64,000 bases of DNA. It comes from an uncultured Succinatimonas sp. (lineage in GTDB: Bacteria > Pseudomonadota > Gammaproteobacteria > Enterobacterales > Succinivibrionaceae). A program made the translations under genes and the position numbers. The stretch spans positions 1 to 64,000 of the forward strand of contig NZ_CAJKVK010000002.1 in assembly GCF_905203285.1 (NCBI RefSeq). The letters run 5' to 3'. This document shows, in pieces, positions 1-9,849 of the stretch. The notes under the pieces were generated by a model, which saw only the letters and a list, made by a program, of their open reading frames with translations, ran no database searches and was not told the DNA's origin. The first letter of the stretch is position 1, and the number at the start of each line of letters is the position of its first letter.

Positions 1-353
1 GCTCTATGCCTTTTGTCGAAGAACTAACGCCAATGGGATTAGTTGTTTTAAGCATTGTCGGTGCAGCAGTTGCGGCAAAGAAGGGCGCACATTTAGGCTT
101 AACCGTAATTACGGATTTGCTTTCACCAAAATATCAAAAACTGTGCGTACTGTTTGCTCACGCATTAGGTTTTATTTTCGGCATCATCATTTTGTATTAC
201 GGATTAGATACCGTTCGTGTCGAGTATTTACTTGAGTTCGTTACATCCGGAATGCAATGGCCTGAATGGATTTTCGGCATAACTATTCCTCTTGGCGGCT
301 TTATTTTAGCTGTTAGATATCTTCAACTCTTTATCACTGAACTTAAAAAATAA
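1..353 (+). CDS. TRAP transporter small permease, DctQ type (5' partial)
   Basis: This is the C-terminal part of the small membrane subunit of a tripartite ATP-independent periplasmic (TRAP) transporter, which pairs with the large permease to import organic or sugar acids using an ion gradient. The frame is open to the window edge. The residues VEEL, then GAAVAAKKGAHLGL, match the conserved stretch after the second helix of DctQ proteins, and two more hydrophobic segments follow. DctQ proteins are usually about 160 residues and only about 115 are visible, so the ATG at 6 is probably internal and the true start lies upstream. The dctM partner begins 15 bases downstream. The substrate-binding DctP subunit is not in view, so the substrate is unknown. 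Confidence 0.85.
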   Translation, partial: SMPFVEELTPMGLVVLSIVGAAVAAKKGAHLGLTVITDLLSPKYQKLCVLFAHALGFIFGIIILYYGLDTVRVEYLLEFVTSGMQWPEWIFGITIPLGGFILAVRYLQLFITELKK

Positions 354-368
354 TCTGAAGGTGACCGT

Positions 369-1646
369 ATGTTAGCATTAATTCTATTCGGCATTTTCTT
401 TATACTGCTGTTTTTAAATGTACCGATTGCAACTTCACTTGCAATGTCAAGTATATGCGCATTGCTTTATGAGGTTTTACCTTTAGCCATTATTCCGAAT
501 AACCTTTATTCTGCTACCAGTAAGTTTGTATTGTTGGCTATTCCATTCTTTATTCTTGCTGGAAATATTATGGAAAAAGCCGGAATATCTCGTCAGCTTA
601 TTGATTTTTGCAAGACTTTAGTCGGACATCGCAAAAGCGGAATGGCTGCAGTGTGCGTTATCGTGTCATGCTTTTTTGCTGCAATTTCCGGTTCAGGTCC
701 GGCTACTGTTGCCGCATTGGGTTTAATCTTAATTCCGGCAATGGTTAATTCCGGATATGACAAAGCAACATCAACTTCATTGATGGCTACAACGGGCGCA
801 ATCGGATTAATTATTCCTCCGTCAATTGCATTCGTTATTTTCGGCTCCATTACCGGTCAATCCGTAGGTGCTCTATTTGCTTCAGGTATTATCCCGGGTC
901 TTTTACTTGGATTAGTTTTGCTGATCGCAATGCAATATATAAGCCGTGATCGCAAATTGGTTTTAATGCCTAAGGCTAGCGGTGCCGAAAGATGGAGTGC
1001 TTTCAAAAAGGCATTCGGCGGCTTAATGATGCCTGTGATCATTTTAGGCGGTATATACGGAGGTATTTTTACTCCGACGGAAGCAGCAGCTGTCGCAGCA
1101 GCCTATGGAATGATTTTGGGACTTGTCACCAAAAATCTAAAGTTGACTGATATTATGCCGGTCCTTAAAGATTCCGTATCCCAGACTGCCGTTGTTATGT
1201 TCATCGTTGCAACAGCAAGTTTGTTTGCATGGGCTTTGACTGTTACCGGAGTAGCTGGAGAAGCAAGCAGATTATTGATTAATCTTTGCGGTGATAATAA
1301 ATATGTTTTCTTATTGATTATCAATATTATTTTGTTAATTGCTGGTTGTTTTATCGACGCCAACTCAGCTCAGTACATTATCATTCCGATTTTATTCCCT
1401 GTCTCACAAATGTTGGGAATCGATCCGATTCATCTTGGATGCGTAATCGTAATGAATTTATCAATAGGTTTGGTTACACCTCCTGTCGGTATCAATCTTT
1501 ATGTTGCATGCGGAATTTCAGGAACTTCGCTTAAAGCAATATCGCGTGCTGTAGTTCCTTTTGTTATTGCATCAATTTTTACATTACTTCTCATTACTTA
1601 TATTCCTCCGATTGCAACTTGGTTGCCTTCAATCTTGGTTGATTAA
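369..1646 (+). CDS. TRAP transporter large permease, DctM type
   Basis: This 425-residue polytopic inner-membrane protein is the large, transporting subunit of a TRAP importer. Full family length, about 12 hydrophobic segments, the FFAAISGSGPATVAALG stretch near residue 100 and GLVTPPVGINLYV near residue 365 are typical of DctM. The ATG at 369 follows an AAGGTGACC ribosome site. It lies directly behind dctQ and 56 bases ahead of the split transketolase genes, so the four genes probably form one transcript. That context suggests a substrate that feeds the non-oxidative pentose phosphate pathway, such as a sugar acid. This is inference from neighbourhood only. Confidence 0.93.
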   Translation: MLALILFGIFFILLFLNVPIATSLAMSSICALLYEVLPLAIIPNNLYSATSKFVLLAIPFFILAGNIMEKAGISRQLIDFCKTLVGHRKSGMAAVCVIVSCFFAAISGSGPATVAALGLILIPAMVNSGYDKATSTSLMATTGAIGLIIPPSIAFVIFGSITGQSVGALFASGIIPGLLLGLVLLIAMQYISRDRKLVLMPKASGAERWSAFKKAFGGLMMPVIILGGIYGGIFTPTEAAAVAAAYGMILGLVTKNLKLTDIMPVLKDSVSQTAVVMFIVATASLFAWALTVTGVAGEASRLLINLCGDNKYVFLLIINIILLIAGCFIDANSAQYIIIPILFPVSQMLGIDPIHLGCVIVMNLSIGLVTPPVGINLYVACGISGTSLKAISRAVVPFVIASIFTLLLITYIPPIATWLPSILVD

Positions 1647-1702
1647 TAAAAGCAATTCGGGGTAAGCAATTATCCCGAATAGTAAAGATTTAGGAGAGTG
1701 TT

Positions 1703-2521
1703 ATGAAATTAAACGCAAAGGAGCTTTATAAACAAGCTCAAGAGTTAAGAAGAATAGCTTTAACTATGATATATGAAGCACAGTCAGGGCATCCGGGTGG
1801 GGCTTTCTCCATAGCTGATATAGTTACTGCATTATATTTTAATGAAATGAATATAAATCCAAAAGATCCGAAATGGCCTGATAGAGACAGATTTGTTTTA
1901 TCAAAGGGACATGCTTGTCCGATACAGTATGCCGCGTTAGGTAAACTCGGATACTTTGAAGAAAAGCATTTACACACACTGCGTAAAGAAGGCTCGATTC
2001 TACAGGGGCATCCGGATATGAAAAAATGTCCTGGCATAGACATTTCAACCGGATCTTTAGGTCAGGGACTTGCCTGCGGCGTAGGTATGGCTCTTGCCGG
2101 GATGAGAGATCATAAAGATTATAGAGTTTTTGTCGCCTTGGGTGATGGAGAACTCGATGAAGGAGAAATTTGGGAAGCTGTAATGTCCGCAAATGCTCTT
2201 AGGTTGAAAAATTTGATTGTAATTGTGGATCACAACGGTTTACAGCTTGACGGCACTTTGGATCAAATAGTTCCTTGCCTTGATATAACTAAGAAATTCG
2301 AAGCTTTCGGCTTTGAAACCTATGAAATTAACGGTCATGACTTTAATGAAATTTTAAGTGTTTTCGAAAAGATCAGAAATTCGGATAAAAATTGCCCTAA
2401 GTGTATTCATGCTCACACTATAAAAGGAAAAGGAGTCTCCTTTATGGAGAATCAATTGGGTTGGCATGGTAAAGCACCGAATGCTGAAGAATACGCAATA
2501 GCAATGCGCGAATTATCATAA
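1703..2521 (+). CDS. Transketolase, N-terminal (thiamine-binding) subunit
   Basis: This 272-residue protein is the thiamine diphosphate-binding half of a transketolase whose two halves are separate genes. Visible family marks are SGHPGGAFSIADI near residue 28, DRFVLSKGHACPIQYA, TGSLGQGLACGVGMA, and the TPP motif that starts GDGELDEGEIWEA and continues to the VDHNG Asn about 28 residues later. It ends 12 bases before the C-terminal subunit gene. The start has a GGAG site seven bases upstream. Split transketolases are common in sugar catabolic clusters of anaerobes and often coexist with a full-length housekeeping copy; no such copy is in this window. It probably transfers two-carbon units between ketose and aldose phosphates derived from the TRAP substrate. 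Confidence 0.92.
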   Translation: MKLNAKELYKQAQELRRIALTMIYEAQSGHPGGAFSIADIVTALYFNEMNINPKDPKWPDRDRFVLSKGHACPIQYAALGKLGYFEEKHLHTLRKEGSILQGHPDMKKCPGIDISTGSLGQGLACGVGMALAGMRDHKDYRVFVALGDGELDEGEIWEAVMSANALRLKNLIVIVDHNGLQLDGTLDQIVPCLDITKKFEAFGFETYEINGHDFNEILSVFEKIRNSDKNCPKCIHAHTIKGKGVSFMENQLGWHGKAPNAEEYAIAMRELS

Positions 2522-2533
2522 GGAGTTTAGATC

Positions 2534-3481
2534 ATGACAGAGTTAAAAAAGATACCAACAAGAAATGCCTTTGGTGAAGAAATTTGCGTTTTAGGACATG
2601 AAAATCCCAATATTTACGTGGTTGATGTCGACATTGCAAAATCATGTAAAACAGATAAATTCGCCAAGGAATTACCTTTACAGCATGTTAATGTTGGTAT
2701 TGCAGAACAGAATGCCGCAGGAATTGCCGCAGGTTTGGCAACTACAGGTAAAATTCCTTTTGTATCAACCTATGCAGTGTTTGGTAGTTTAAGAATGGCT
2801 GAACAAATCAGGCAGGAAATTTGTTATACCCACTTAAACGCTAAAATTGCCTGTTCCCACGGTGGTCTTACACCTGCAAATGATGGAGCAAGTCATCAAA
2901 GTATTGAAGATATGGGAGTTTTAAGGACAATCCCTGGAATGACTGTTATCATGCCAGCTGATTACTATGCGGCTAAAGCGTTAACAAGAAAAGCAGCGGA
3001 ATTTAATGGTCCTGTATATTTACGTTTTACTCGTGATGCTATTCCTGTAATTTATGATGAGAATCAAGAGTTTGAAATAGGAAAAGCGATTACCTGTAAA
3101 AAAGGAAAGGACATTGCCTTAATTGCAAATGGTGATACCGTATGTTTAGCGTTACAAGCAGCAGATCTTCTAGAGAAGGAAGGAATAAATGCTGAAGTTA
3201 TTGATATGCATACTATAAAACCATTAGATGTTGATACGATAAAAGATATTGTAAATAGAATAGGTAACATTATAACCATCGAAGATCATAATATTATTAA
3301 TGGGTTAGGAAGTGCGGTCTGTGAAGTTGTAGCAGAGATGGGAAAAGGTAAAGTTAAACGTATCGGAGTTCAGGATTGTTTCGGACAATCTGCTCCGTAT
3401 GAGAGACTTTTGGCTTTAAATGGTATTACTGTCGATAATATTGTTGATACTGCCAGTAAATTACTGCAGATTAAAAACTAA
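2534..3481 (+). CDS. Transketolase, C-terminal (pyrimidine-binding) subunit
   Basis: This 315-residue protein is the second half of the split transketolase and contains the pyrimidine-binding and C-terminal domains. The marks seen are HVNVGIAEQNAAGIAAGLA with the catalytic Glu near residue 58, FVSTYAVF, the HGGLTPANDGASHQSIED segment, VYLRFTRDA, and a C-terminal domain with the IITIEDHN motif. AAGGAG lies seven to ten bases before the ATG. The heterodimer with the upstream gene rebuilds the active site at the interface. A perfect 11-bp stem terminator follows the stop codon, which closes the TRAP-transketolase transcript. Confidence 0.92.
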   Translation: MTELKKIPTRNAFGEEICVLGHENPNIYVVDVDIAKSCKTDKFAKELPLQHVNVGIAEQNAAGIAAGLATTGKIPFVSTYAVFGSLRMAEQIRQEICYTHLNAKIACSHGGLTPANDGASHQSIEDMGVLRTIPGMTVIMPADYYAAKALTRKAAEFNGPVYLRFTRDAIPVIYDENQEFEIGKAITCKKGKDIALIANGDTVCLALQAADLLEKEGINAEVIDMHTIKPLDVDTIKDIVNRIGNIITIEDHNIINGLGSAVCEVVAEMGKGKVKRIGVQDCFGQSAPYERLLALNGITVDNIVDTASKLLQIKN

Positions 3482-3513
3482 TACGTTTTATACATTCTTT
3501 TAGTTTGAACTTC

Positions 3514-3555
3514 AATCAGTCCCGACCTCCAAAACTTGCGGGACTGATTTTTTTA
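3514..3555 (+). terminator. Rho-independent terminator after split transketolase
   Basis: A perfect 11-bp stem (AATCAGTCCCG at 3514-3524 with CGGGACTGATT at 3539-3549) encloses a 14-base loop and runs into a T tract. It lies between the convergent transketolase and kinase-like genes. Confidence 0.9.
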
Positions 3556-3574
3556 TCTGTATTCGAAAGTTAGG

Positions 3575-4894
3575 TTAAATCTCCATCTTTCTCTTCAGAT
3601 ACTGAATACTTGCCGTAATCGTCGCTGCGTCGGTAGCGGATGACGATGAAGTTACGTATTTAAGACCGTTAAAGTCACCGCCTAATATTTCTCCGTAAGC
3701 GGTAAGCGGCAAAACCTGTCCTAAGATGTTAAGTCCTGAGGATTTCAGTTCTCTACATACGGCAAGAGTATATTCGGCACCGGTGGAGTAAACGGCTTTA
3801 ACGTTAGGATCGCCTGCAAGCACGCGTCTTGCTATCTGTCCGTATGCGGAACTGGTTAAATCAAGCGCTTCAAGACTTGATCTTCCTGTCTTTTCCAGCT
3901 CTTTTTCATAAGTCAGTATTTGCTGGGATGTAGCTCCCAAGTGATCGGATACGACAAATATGATTTTGTATTCATCGCATTTGGCAAGATACTCATTTAC
4001 CACCCGATCGATCTCAGCTGCTCGGCGCTGATCGTCTTCAATTAAAGCGGCACTGTCTACGGATATAAATAACACCTGTTCTTCAAGACGCAGTTTTTCG
4101 ACTTGGGCAGCAATAAGCGGGCTGATGCCTCCCACCAAACCGAAAATCTTTTGATTGGCTGCTTTATGTGATTCCGCTTCACGCATTACTTTTCGTGCAA
4201 GCGTTGCGGTAAACGGGCCCGGATCTACTGCGAGGAATTTAATGCCTGAAGCCAAAACTGCATCTGCAATGGTATTGATATCTTCTTGAGAAGTGCAGTC
4301 AAGAACGATTGCACGGGCTCCGCGGTTGGCAAGTTCGCGGATCCTTTCACTTAGGTGTTCCGTGCCTTTGATGAATTCTTTTAGGTATAAAACCTCTGTG
4401 TGATAGCGGAATTTCTCTGAGAAAAGCTCCGCAACTCGGCCGCCTTGAGCAGGGCGCATATCATCAAGTCCTGCTAGTGATTTTTGCAGCGGCAAGCCGT
4501 CGACTAATATGTAGCCGCCGACATTAATACGTTTTAAATCAGGAAATGCCGGAACGACGATGGCCACGCGATCCGGCTCACCAAGAGCGTCAAGCAGTGC
4601 CTGGGTTTCGGTACAGGTGTTGCCGCGCATAGAAGGATCGATGCGTTTTGCATAAAGTTTTACTTCAGGATTTTTTAAAAGTTTGCCTGCATAGAATACC
4701 AACTGATAGCTTTGCTCCGGCGTAAGCGTACGGCTGTTGGTTGAATATACAAGACAGTCAAAATTAGCCGTTTCAGGATTTTTTAATCCTTTATTGCTTA
4801 TAAGCGAGCAAACGGTGCAGCGATTTTTTTCAAGCATTGCGGCAACGGAACTGCCGCCGGTGATTTCATCTGAAATTACAACGCATTCAGCCAT
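3575..4894 (-). CDS. Four-carbon acid sugar kinase family protein (DUF1537-like), divergent
   Basis: The 439-residue protein has the two-domain layout of the four-carbon acid sugar kinases (OtnK/DtnK type): an N-terminal substrate domain and a C-terminal nucleotide domain joined by a helical region. The N-terminal SDEITGGSSVAA at residues 8-19 corresponds to the family's DDxTGA motif. The C-terminal TGAEYTLAVCREL from about residue 371 corresponds to the usual TGGDTA stretch. It is divergent: the Gly-rich TKSGGFG-type nucleotide loop near the C-terminus is replaced by TSSSSATD at about 415-422. Kinase activity on threonate, erythronate or a related acid is therefore plausible but unproven. 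The gene starts five bases after the ptsI-like gene ends, with its ribosome site overlapping that stop, so the two are co-translated. Confidence 0.7.
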   Translation of the reverse strand: MAECVVISDEITGGSSVAAMLEKNRCTVCSLISNKGLKNPETANFDCLVYSTNSRTLTPEQSYQLVFYAGKLLKNPEVKLYAKRIDPSMRGNTCTETQALLDALGEPDRVAIVVPAFPDLKRINVGGYILVDGLPLQKSLAGLDDMRPAQGGRVAELFSEKFRYHTEVLYLKEFIKGTEHLSERIRELANRGARAIVLDCTSQEDINTIADAVLASGIKFLAVDPGPFTATLARKVMREAESHKAANQKIFGLVGGISPLIAAQVEKLRLEEQVLFISVDSAALIEDDQRRAAEIDRVVNEYLAKCDEYKIIFVVSDHLGATSQQILTYEKELEKTGRSSLEALDLTSSAYGQIARRVLAGDPNVKAVYSTGAEYTLAVCRELKSSGLNILGQVLPLTAYGEILGGDFNGLKYVTSSSSATDAATITASIQYLKRKMEI

Positions 4895-4899
4895 GGTTA

Positions 4900-6567
4900 T
4901 TATCCTAAAGTTGAAATTCGGGCACGCAACATAAGTACGCTTGACGGAGCTACGGAGATTTCATCAACGCCAATACGTACCAATTCATGGGTAAATCCCT
5001 CATCGGCAGCAAGCTCACCGCAAACACCGACCCAAATGCCGGCATCATGCGCGTTTTTCACAGTGGTTTCAATAAGGCGGATAACTGCATGATGATAAGG
5101 GTTTAAGAATTTGCTGATTTCGGCATTTTGGCGATCTACTGCCAATGTAAATTGCGTTAAATCGTTGGTACCGATACTAAAGAAATCCACGTAATGAGCC
5201 AGCTCGTCACTGATTATGGCTGAGGCTGGGGTCTCAATCATAATTCCGAGACTTACGTCATGAGAATAGGGAATTGATGCTTCGTCAAGTTCCTTTTTTA
5301 CCTCATCGCATAAAGCAATGCATTGCTTTACTTCTTCAACGGAGGTAATCATCGGGAACATGATGGCGAGATTTCCGTATATTGAAGCGCGATAGAGAGC
5401 TTTTAACTGAGTCTTGAAGATTTCCGGGCGGGTAAGACAGATGCGTACGGCACGCATTCCCATCGCGGGATTGTCTTCGGGTTTTAGCATAAAGTAATCA
5501 GCCGTTTTATCCGCACCGATATCAAGAGTGCGTATGACTACTTGTTTGCCGCCCATACCTTCAAGTACTTGTTTGTAAATATTAAATTGAGTTTCTTCGC
5601 TTGGGAAATCTGGTGATGACAGATAAATATATTCGCTGCGGAAAAGTCCGATGCCTTCTGCATCCGAGGCTTTGGCAAGCTCGATATCGTCTGCAGATCC
5701 GATGTTGGCGTAAAGGTGAATTTTTCTGCCGGATAAAGTAGAAGTTTCCTTGCCGCGGAACTGTTCAAGACGGGCGCGTAGCGCATCTTCCGTACGCTTT
5801 CTTTCAGTAAATTCGGCGATTGTCGCTTCATCAGGCTCAATATAAACGATACCGGCTCCGCCGTCGACAATGGCGAATTTGCCTTCAAGGGAAGGATTAA
5901 GATCGGGGCCTATGCAGATAACCGAAGCAAGACCCATGGTTCTTGCAAAGATTACCGTATGCGATCTTGATGAACCTTCTGAAGTGATGATGCCGGATAC
6001 CGAGTCTTTATCAAGCTGAACGGTTTCACTCGGGGACAGATCGTCGGTTGCTAAAATTACGGGCTGTCCTTGTGACGGAGTGATTTTTTGCGGAATGAGC
6101 TGGCCTGAGTTTAAAAGCAAAAGCTCGGTTACTCGGCGTGAAATATCGATTACGTCTGCCGCGCGTCCCTGCATGTAATCGTTGTCCATGCTTTTGAACA
6201 TGTCGGCAAATTTTTTGGAAACGAAATCTACGGCATATTCGGAGTTAACGTGTTCGTTTTCGATTAATTCATTAATTTGGGAAACGTAATCAGGATCGTC
6301 AAGCATCATCTGGTGAATCTGAAATACTACCGCATTTTGTTCACCGACTTTTTCTAGGGATGCTTCATAGAGATTGCAAAGCTGTGCTATGGCATCGGTT
6401 CGAGCTTTTTCAAAGCGCTCAAGCTCTGCTTTTACGTCAGAAACTTCATGCCGCTCAGAAGGAAGAGCATGACGTTTTAAAAAAGAGATGCGGCCGAAAG
6501 CTATGCCGCGGCTTGCAGGCGTACCGCGGATCTGCATTTGTGCTTTTTGACTTGTTGGCATTTCCAT
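4900..6567 (-). CDS. ptsI: PTS enzyme I (phosphoenolpyruvate-protein phosphotransferase)
   Basis: The 555-residue protein is a full-length enzyme I, the cytosolic protein that takes phosphate from phosphoenolpyruvate and passes it to HPr. Features in order: an N-terminal RGTPASRGIAFG segment, the phosphorylated His203 in SSRSHTVIFARTMG, and a C-terminal PEP-binding barrel with GIGLFRSEY, RTLDIGADK, NPAMGMRAVR, IETPASA, FFSIGTNDLTQFTLAVDR and the proton-donor Cys in VGVCGELA. All catalytic residues are present. HPr and enzyme II genes, the usual neighbours, are missing. Instead a DUF1537-like kinase follows after five bases. It may be the cell's only enzyme I or a second copy dedicated to a regulatory or sugar-acid system; the window cannot tell. 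Confidence 0.9.
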   Translation of the reverse strand: MEMPTSQKAQMQIRGTPASRGIAFGRISFLKRHALPSERHEVSDVKAELERFEKARTDAIAQLCNLYEASLEKVGEQNAVVFQIHQMMLDDPDYVSQINELIENEHVNSEYAVDFVSKKFADMFKSMDNDYMQGRAADVIDISRRVTELLLLNSGQLIPQKITPSQGQPVILATDDLSPSETVQLDKDSVSGIITSEGSSRSHTVIFARTMGLASVICIGPDLNPSLEGKFAIVDGGAGIVYIEPDEATIAEFTERKRTEDALRARLEQFRGKETSTLSGRKIHLYANIGSADDIELAKASDAEGIGLFRSEYIYLSSPDFPSEETQFNIYKQVLEGMGGKQVVIRTLDIGADKTADYFMLKPEDNPAMGMRAVRICLTRPEIFKTQLKALYRASIYGNLAIMFPMITSVEEVKQCIALCDEVKKELDEASIPYSHDVSLGIMIETPASAIISDELAHYVDFFSIGTNDLTQFTLAVDRQNAEISKFLNPYHHAVIRLIETTVKNAHDAGIWVGVCGELAADEGFTHELVRIGVDEISVAPSSVLMLRARISTLG

Positions 6568-6743
6568 ATAGTTTATTTATCGCGTCATTATTTCCGGTTA
6601 ACTTTCAAATATTAACCGAAGCTTTTTATCTAAAAAAGGCTCACGGCTTACATTTTTTGATTTTTTGATGAGAATTTAATGCGTTATCGCCACTTGACAA
6701 GCTTAAAGCGGCATATTTTGGGGCGGCAAAAAGCAAGCGAAAG

Positions 6744-6752
6744 TGCTAAAAT
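6744..6752 (+). promoter_or_regulatory. Extended -10 promoter candidate for gltX
   Basis: TGCTAAAAT at 6744-6752 fits an extended -10 element (TGn plus TAAAAT) about 45 bases ahead of the gltX start. No good -35 lies at the right distance, as is normal for extended -10 promoters. Confidence 0.45.
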
Positions 6753-6796
6753 ACGCCCATCTTGAATTAAATAGCAGTTAAGAGATATTAAGATAA

Positions 6797-8197
6797 ATGG
6801 TCAAGACTCGCTTTGCCCCGTCACCTACGGGATTTTTGCACGTCGGCGGTGCCAGAACCGCATTGTTTTCATGGTTGTACGCAAGACACTGTAACGGTGA
6901 ATTTGTCTTGCGTATTGAGGATACAGACAGAGAACGTTCCACTCAGCCTGCAATTGACGCTATTTTAGAGTCAATGCAGTGGCTTAACCTTAATTGGGAC
7001 GAAGGTCCTTATTATCAGACCAAGCGTTTTGACCGTTATAAAGAAGTCATTAATGAGCTTTTGGAAAAAGGGCTTGCTTATAAGTGCTATTGCTCTAAGG
7101 AGCGTCTTGAGAAGATGCGTCAGGAGCAGATGAAAAAAGGATTAAAGCCCCGTTATGACGGTCATTGCCGTGACGATCACAGCGAACATGCTCCTGATGA
7201 GCCTTACGTTATCCGTTTTCGCAATCCCGACACCGGAACCGTCGCTTTTGACGATCTGGTAAAAGGTCATATCGAATTCCAGAACAGTGAGCTTGATGAT
7301 TTCATTATTCAGCGCTCTGACGGAACTCCTACTTACAATTTCTGCGTGGTTGTCGATGATTACGATATGGGTATTACCCACGTAATTCGCGGTGACGATC
7401 ACGTCAATAACACTCCGCGTCAGATAAACCTGTATAAGGCACTTGGCGCCAAGATCCCGGTATTTTGTCATGTCGCCATGATTTTAGGCGATGACGGCAC
7501 TAAGCTGTCAAAGCGCCACGGCGCAGTAAGCGTCATGCAGTATCGTGAAGACGGATACCTGCCTGAAGCTTTGGTGAATTACCTGGTACGTCTTGGCTGG
7601 AGCCACGGTGATCAGGAAATTTTCTCCCGTGATGAGATGATTGAGTGGTTTGATCCTGCTCAGATCTCAAAGAGCGCATCAAGTTTTAACACCAAAAAAC
7701 TCGATTGGCTTAATGCTCACTACATGAAGACTTTGCCGGTCGAAGAAGTGGCAAAAGAGCTTGTTTGGCATTTAAACCGTATCGGTGTTACGGATTTGTC
7801 TCAAGGTCCTGCTCCTGAACTTGTAGTTAAAAACTATGCCGAACGTACCCACACTTTAAAAGAGATGGCACAAAAGGCACGCTGCTACTATGAGGATTTC
7901 ACTGAATACGATCCTGCCGGAGTAAAGAAGTGGATTAAAGAAGGCTCTGTTGACGTGTTAAAAGCATCGCTTGAGTCCTTACGCTCTCTTTCCTCATGGG
8001 ATCCTCAGGCCATTGATGAAGTACTTGAAGCTTTGGCTAAAAAACTTGAGATCGGCATGGGTAAAGTCGGACAGCCTTTACGTCTTGCCATGACCGGTAC
8101 CGCTATGTCTCCCGGCATCGGTGACACTATGGTGTTAGTCGGACGCGATCGCGCTTTAAACCGTATTGAAAAAGCGATTGCTCATTTTTCCAAGTAG
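6797..8197 (+). CDS. gltX: Glutamyl-tRNA synthetase
   Basis: This 466-residue class I aminoacyl-tRNA synthetase charges tRNA-Glu. The N-terminal HIGH-type signature is [15 protein letters not shown], the KMSKS-type loop is KLSKRHG near residue 237, and an anticodon-binding helical domain follows. A Cys-containing segment ([14 protein letters not shown]) sits where the E. coli enzyme carries its zinc site. Length and end points agree with the gamma-proteobacterial enzyme (about 470 residues). The ATG has weak Shine-Dalgarno support (AAGAGA upstream). It is divergently placed from ptsI and followed by a terminator before prfC. Confidence 0.97.
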   Translation: MVKTRFAPSPTGFLHVGGARTALFSWLYARHCNGEFVLRIEDTDRERSTQPAIDAILESMQWLNLNWDEGPYYQTKRFDRYKEVINELLEKGLAYKCYCSKERLEKMRQEQMKKGLKPRYDGHCRDDHSEHAPDEPYVIRFRNPDTGTVAFDDLVKGHIEFQNSELDDFIIQRSDGTPTYNFCVVVDDYDMGITHVIRGDDHVNNTPRQINLYKALGAKIPVFCHVAMILGDDGTKLSKRHGAVSVMQYREDGYLPEALVNYLVRLGWSHGDQEIFSRDEMIEWFDPAQISKSASSFNTKKLDWLNAHYMKTLPVEEVAKELVWHLNRIGVTDLSQGPAPELVVKNYAERTHTLKEMAQKARCYYEDFTEYDPAGVKKWIKEGSVDVLKASLESLRSLSSWDPQAIDEVLEALAKKLEIGMGKVGQPLRLAMTGTAMSPGIGDTMVLVGRDRALNRIEKAIAHFSK

Positions 8198-8208
8198 ATG
8201 ATTTGATT

Positions 8209-8240
8209 AAGCGGACAAAGCTATTTTGCCCGCTTTTTTT
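8209..8240 (+). terminator. Rho-independent terminator after gltX
   Basis: AAGCGGACAAAG pairs imperfectly with TTTTGCCCGCTT around a short loop (CTA), and a run of T follows. It ends just before the prfC start region. Confidence 0.75.
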
Positions 8241-8255
8241 ATGCGTAAATAATTT

Positions 8256-9848
8256 ATGGCAGATCAGAATTTTATAAATGAGGTGCGAAAGCGCCGTACC
8301 TTTGCGATTATTTCCCACCCTGACGCCGGTAAAACCACGATTACCGAAAAGGTTTTGCTTTTTGGCAGTGTCATTCAGCGAGCAGGTGAAGTAAAAGGCC
8401 GCGGCAGCACCGGTTCTTTTGCCAAATCCGACTGGATGGATATGGAAAAGGAACGCGGAATTTCAGTTACCACCTCAGTAATGCAGTTCCCATATAACGG
8501 CTGTATCGTCAATTTACTTGACACCCCGGGTCACGAAGACTTTTCTGAAGACACTTATCGCGTGCTTACTGCCGTTGATTCCTGCCTGATGGTGATTGAC
8601 GCGGCCAAGGGCGTTGAGGAGCGTACTCGCAAACTTATGGAAGTAACCCGCTTGCGTTCAACTCCGATTTTGACTTTTATGAATAAGCTTGACCGCGAAA
8701 CCCGCGATCCTTTAGAGCTTATGGATGAAGTTGAAAACGAGCTTAATATTTTATGCGCTCCGATCACTTGGCCTATAGGCAGCGGCAAATCTTTTAAGGG
8801 TATTTATCATATCCTTCGAGATGAAGTTCTTTTATATCACTCAGGTGAAGGCTTTCATATTCAAGAGCGCCGCGTAATAAAAGGACTTGATAATCCCGAG
8901 CTTGACGCGGCTGTCGGTGAGGATTTTGCTGCAAAGCTGCGCGAGGATATGGAGCTTATTCAAGGCGGATCAAATCCTTTTGATGAAGAGGCTTTTTTAA
9001 ACGGCGATCTTACCCCGGTGTTTTTCGGTACCGCTTTAGGTAATTTCGGCGTTGACTGCATGCTTGACGGTCTTACTTCATGGGCCCCGTCGCCTTTGGA
9101 TCGCGAGGCTGATTCAAGAAAAGTTGCAGCAACCGAAGAGAAGCTTACCGGTTTTATCTTCAAGATCCAGGCTAATATGGATCCTAAACACCGCGATCGT
9201 ATCGCGTTCATGCGTCTTGTTTCAGGACGTTACCACAAGGGAATGAAATTGCGTCACGTGCGCATTGAGAGGGATGTCCAGATCTCCGATGCCGTGACAT
9301 TCATGGCCGGTGAGCGCGAAATGGCGCTTTCAGCCGTAGCCGGCGATATTATCGGTATTCATAATCACGGAACCATTCGTATCGGTGATACCTTTACTGA
9401 AGGTGAAATTCTGCATTTTAGCGGTATTCCTAATTTCGCGCCTGAACTTTTCCGCCGCATTCGCTTAAAAGATCCTTTAAAGCAAAAGCAGCTGTTAAAA
9501 GGTCTGGTGCAGCTTTCAGAGGAAGGCGCGGTACAGGTATTTCGTCCTGTAGTCAGCAATGACTTAATCGTAGGTGCCGTCGGCGTATTGCAGTTTGACG
9601 TGGTGGTATCACGGCTTAAGCATGAATATAACGTTGATGCCGTTTATGAGAACGTCAATGTATCAACTGCCCGCTGGGTAAGCTCTGATGATCCTAAAGC
9701 TCTTGAAGAGCTTGAAAAGAAGGTTCCGCAGAATCTTGCTTATGACGGCGGCGATAATCTTACGTATTTGGCAAGTTCCGGCGTTAACTTATCGTTGACT
9801 ATGGAGCGCCATCCTAAAGTGCATTTTGCTGCAACGCGCGAGCATTAA
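8256..9848 (+). CDS. prfC: Peptide chain release factor 3
   Basis: This 530-residue translational GTPase removes RF1 and RF2 from the ribosome after termination. The G1 loop is SHPDAGKTT near residue 20, the switch region [10 protein letters not shown] follows, then [14 protein letters not shown] (G3) and TFMNKLDRE (G4). Domain II and the RF3-type C-terminal domain extend to the end, and the length is normal for RF3 (529 in E. coli). The next gene begins one base after its stop, so the pair is probably co-transcribed. The E. coli prfC neighbourhood also contains the TatD-like yjjV. Confidence 0.97.
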   Translation: MADQNFINEVRKRRTFAIISHPDAGKTTITEKVLLFGSVIQRAGEVKGRGSTGSFAKSDWMDMEKERGISVTTSVMQFPYNGCIVNLLDTPGHEDFSEDTYRVLTAVDSCLMVIDAAKGVEERTRKLMEVTRLRSTPILTFMNKLDRETRDPLELMDEVENELNILCAPITWPIGSGKSFKGIYHILRDEVLLYHSGEGFHIQERRVIKGLDNPELDAAVGEDFAAKLREDMELIQGGSNPFDEEAFLNGDLTPVFFGTALGNFGVDCMLDGLTSWAPSPLDREADSRKVAATEEKLTGFIFKIQANMDPKHRDRIAFMRLVSGRYHKGMKLRHVRIERDVQISDAVTFMAGEREMALSAVAGDIIGIHNHGTIRIGDTFTEGEILHFSGIPNFAPELFRRIRLKDPLKQKQLLKGLVQLSEEGAVQVFRPVVSNDLIVGAVGVLQFDVVVSRLKHEYNVDAVYENVNVSTARWVSSDDPKALEELEKKVPQNLAYDGGDNLTYLASSGVNLSLTMERHPKVHFAATREH

Positions 9849-9849
9849 A

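Noticed and set aside
8256..9848. Open frames antisense to or overlapping prfC
   Set aside because: Shadows of a strongly conserved gene in other frames.
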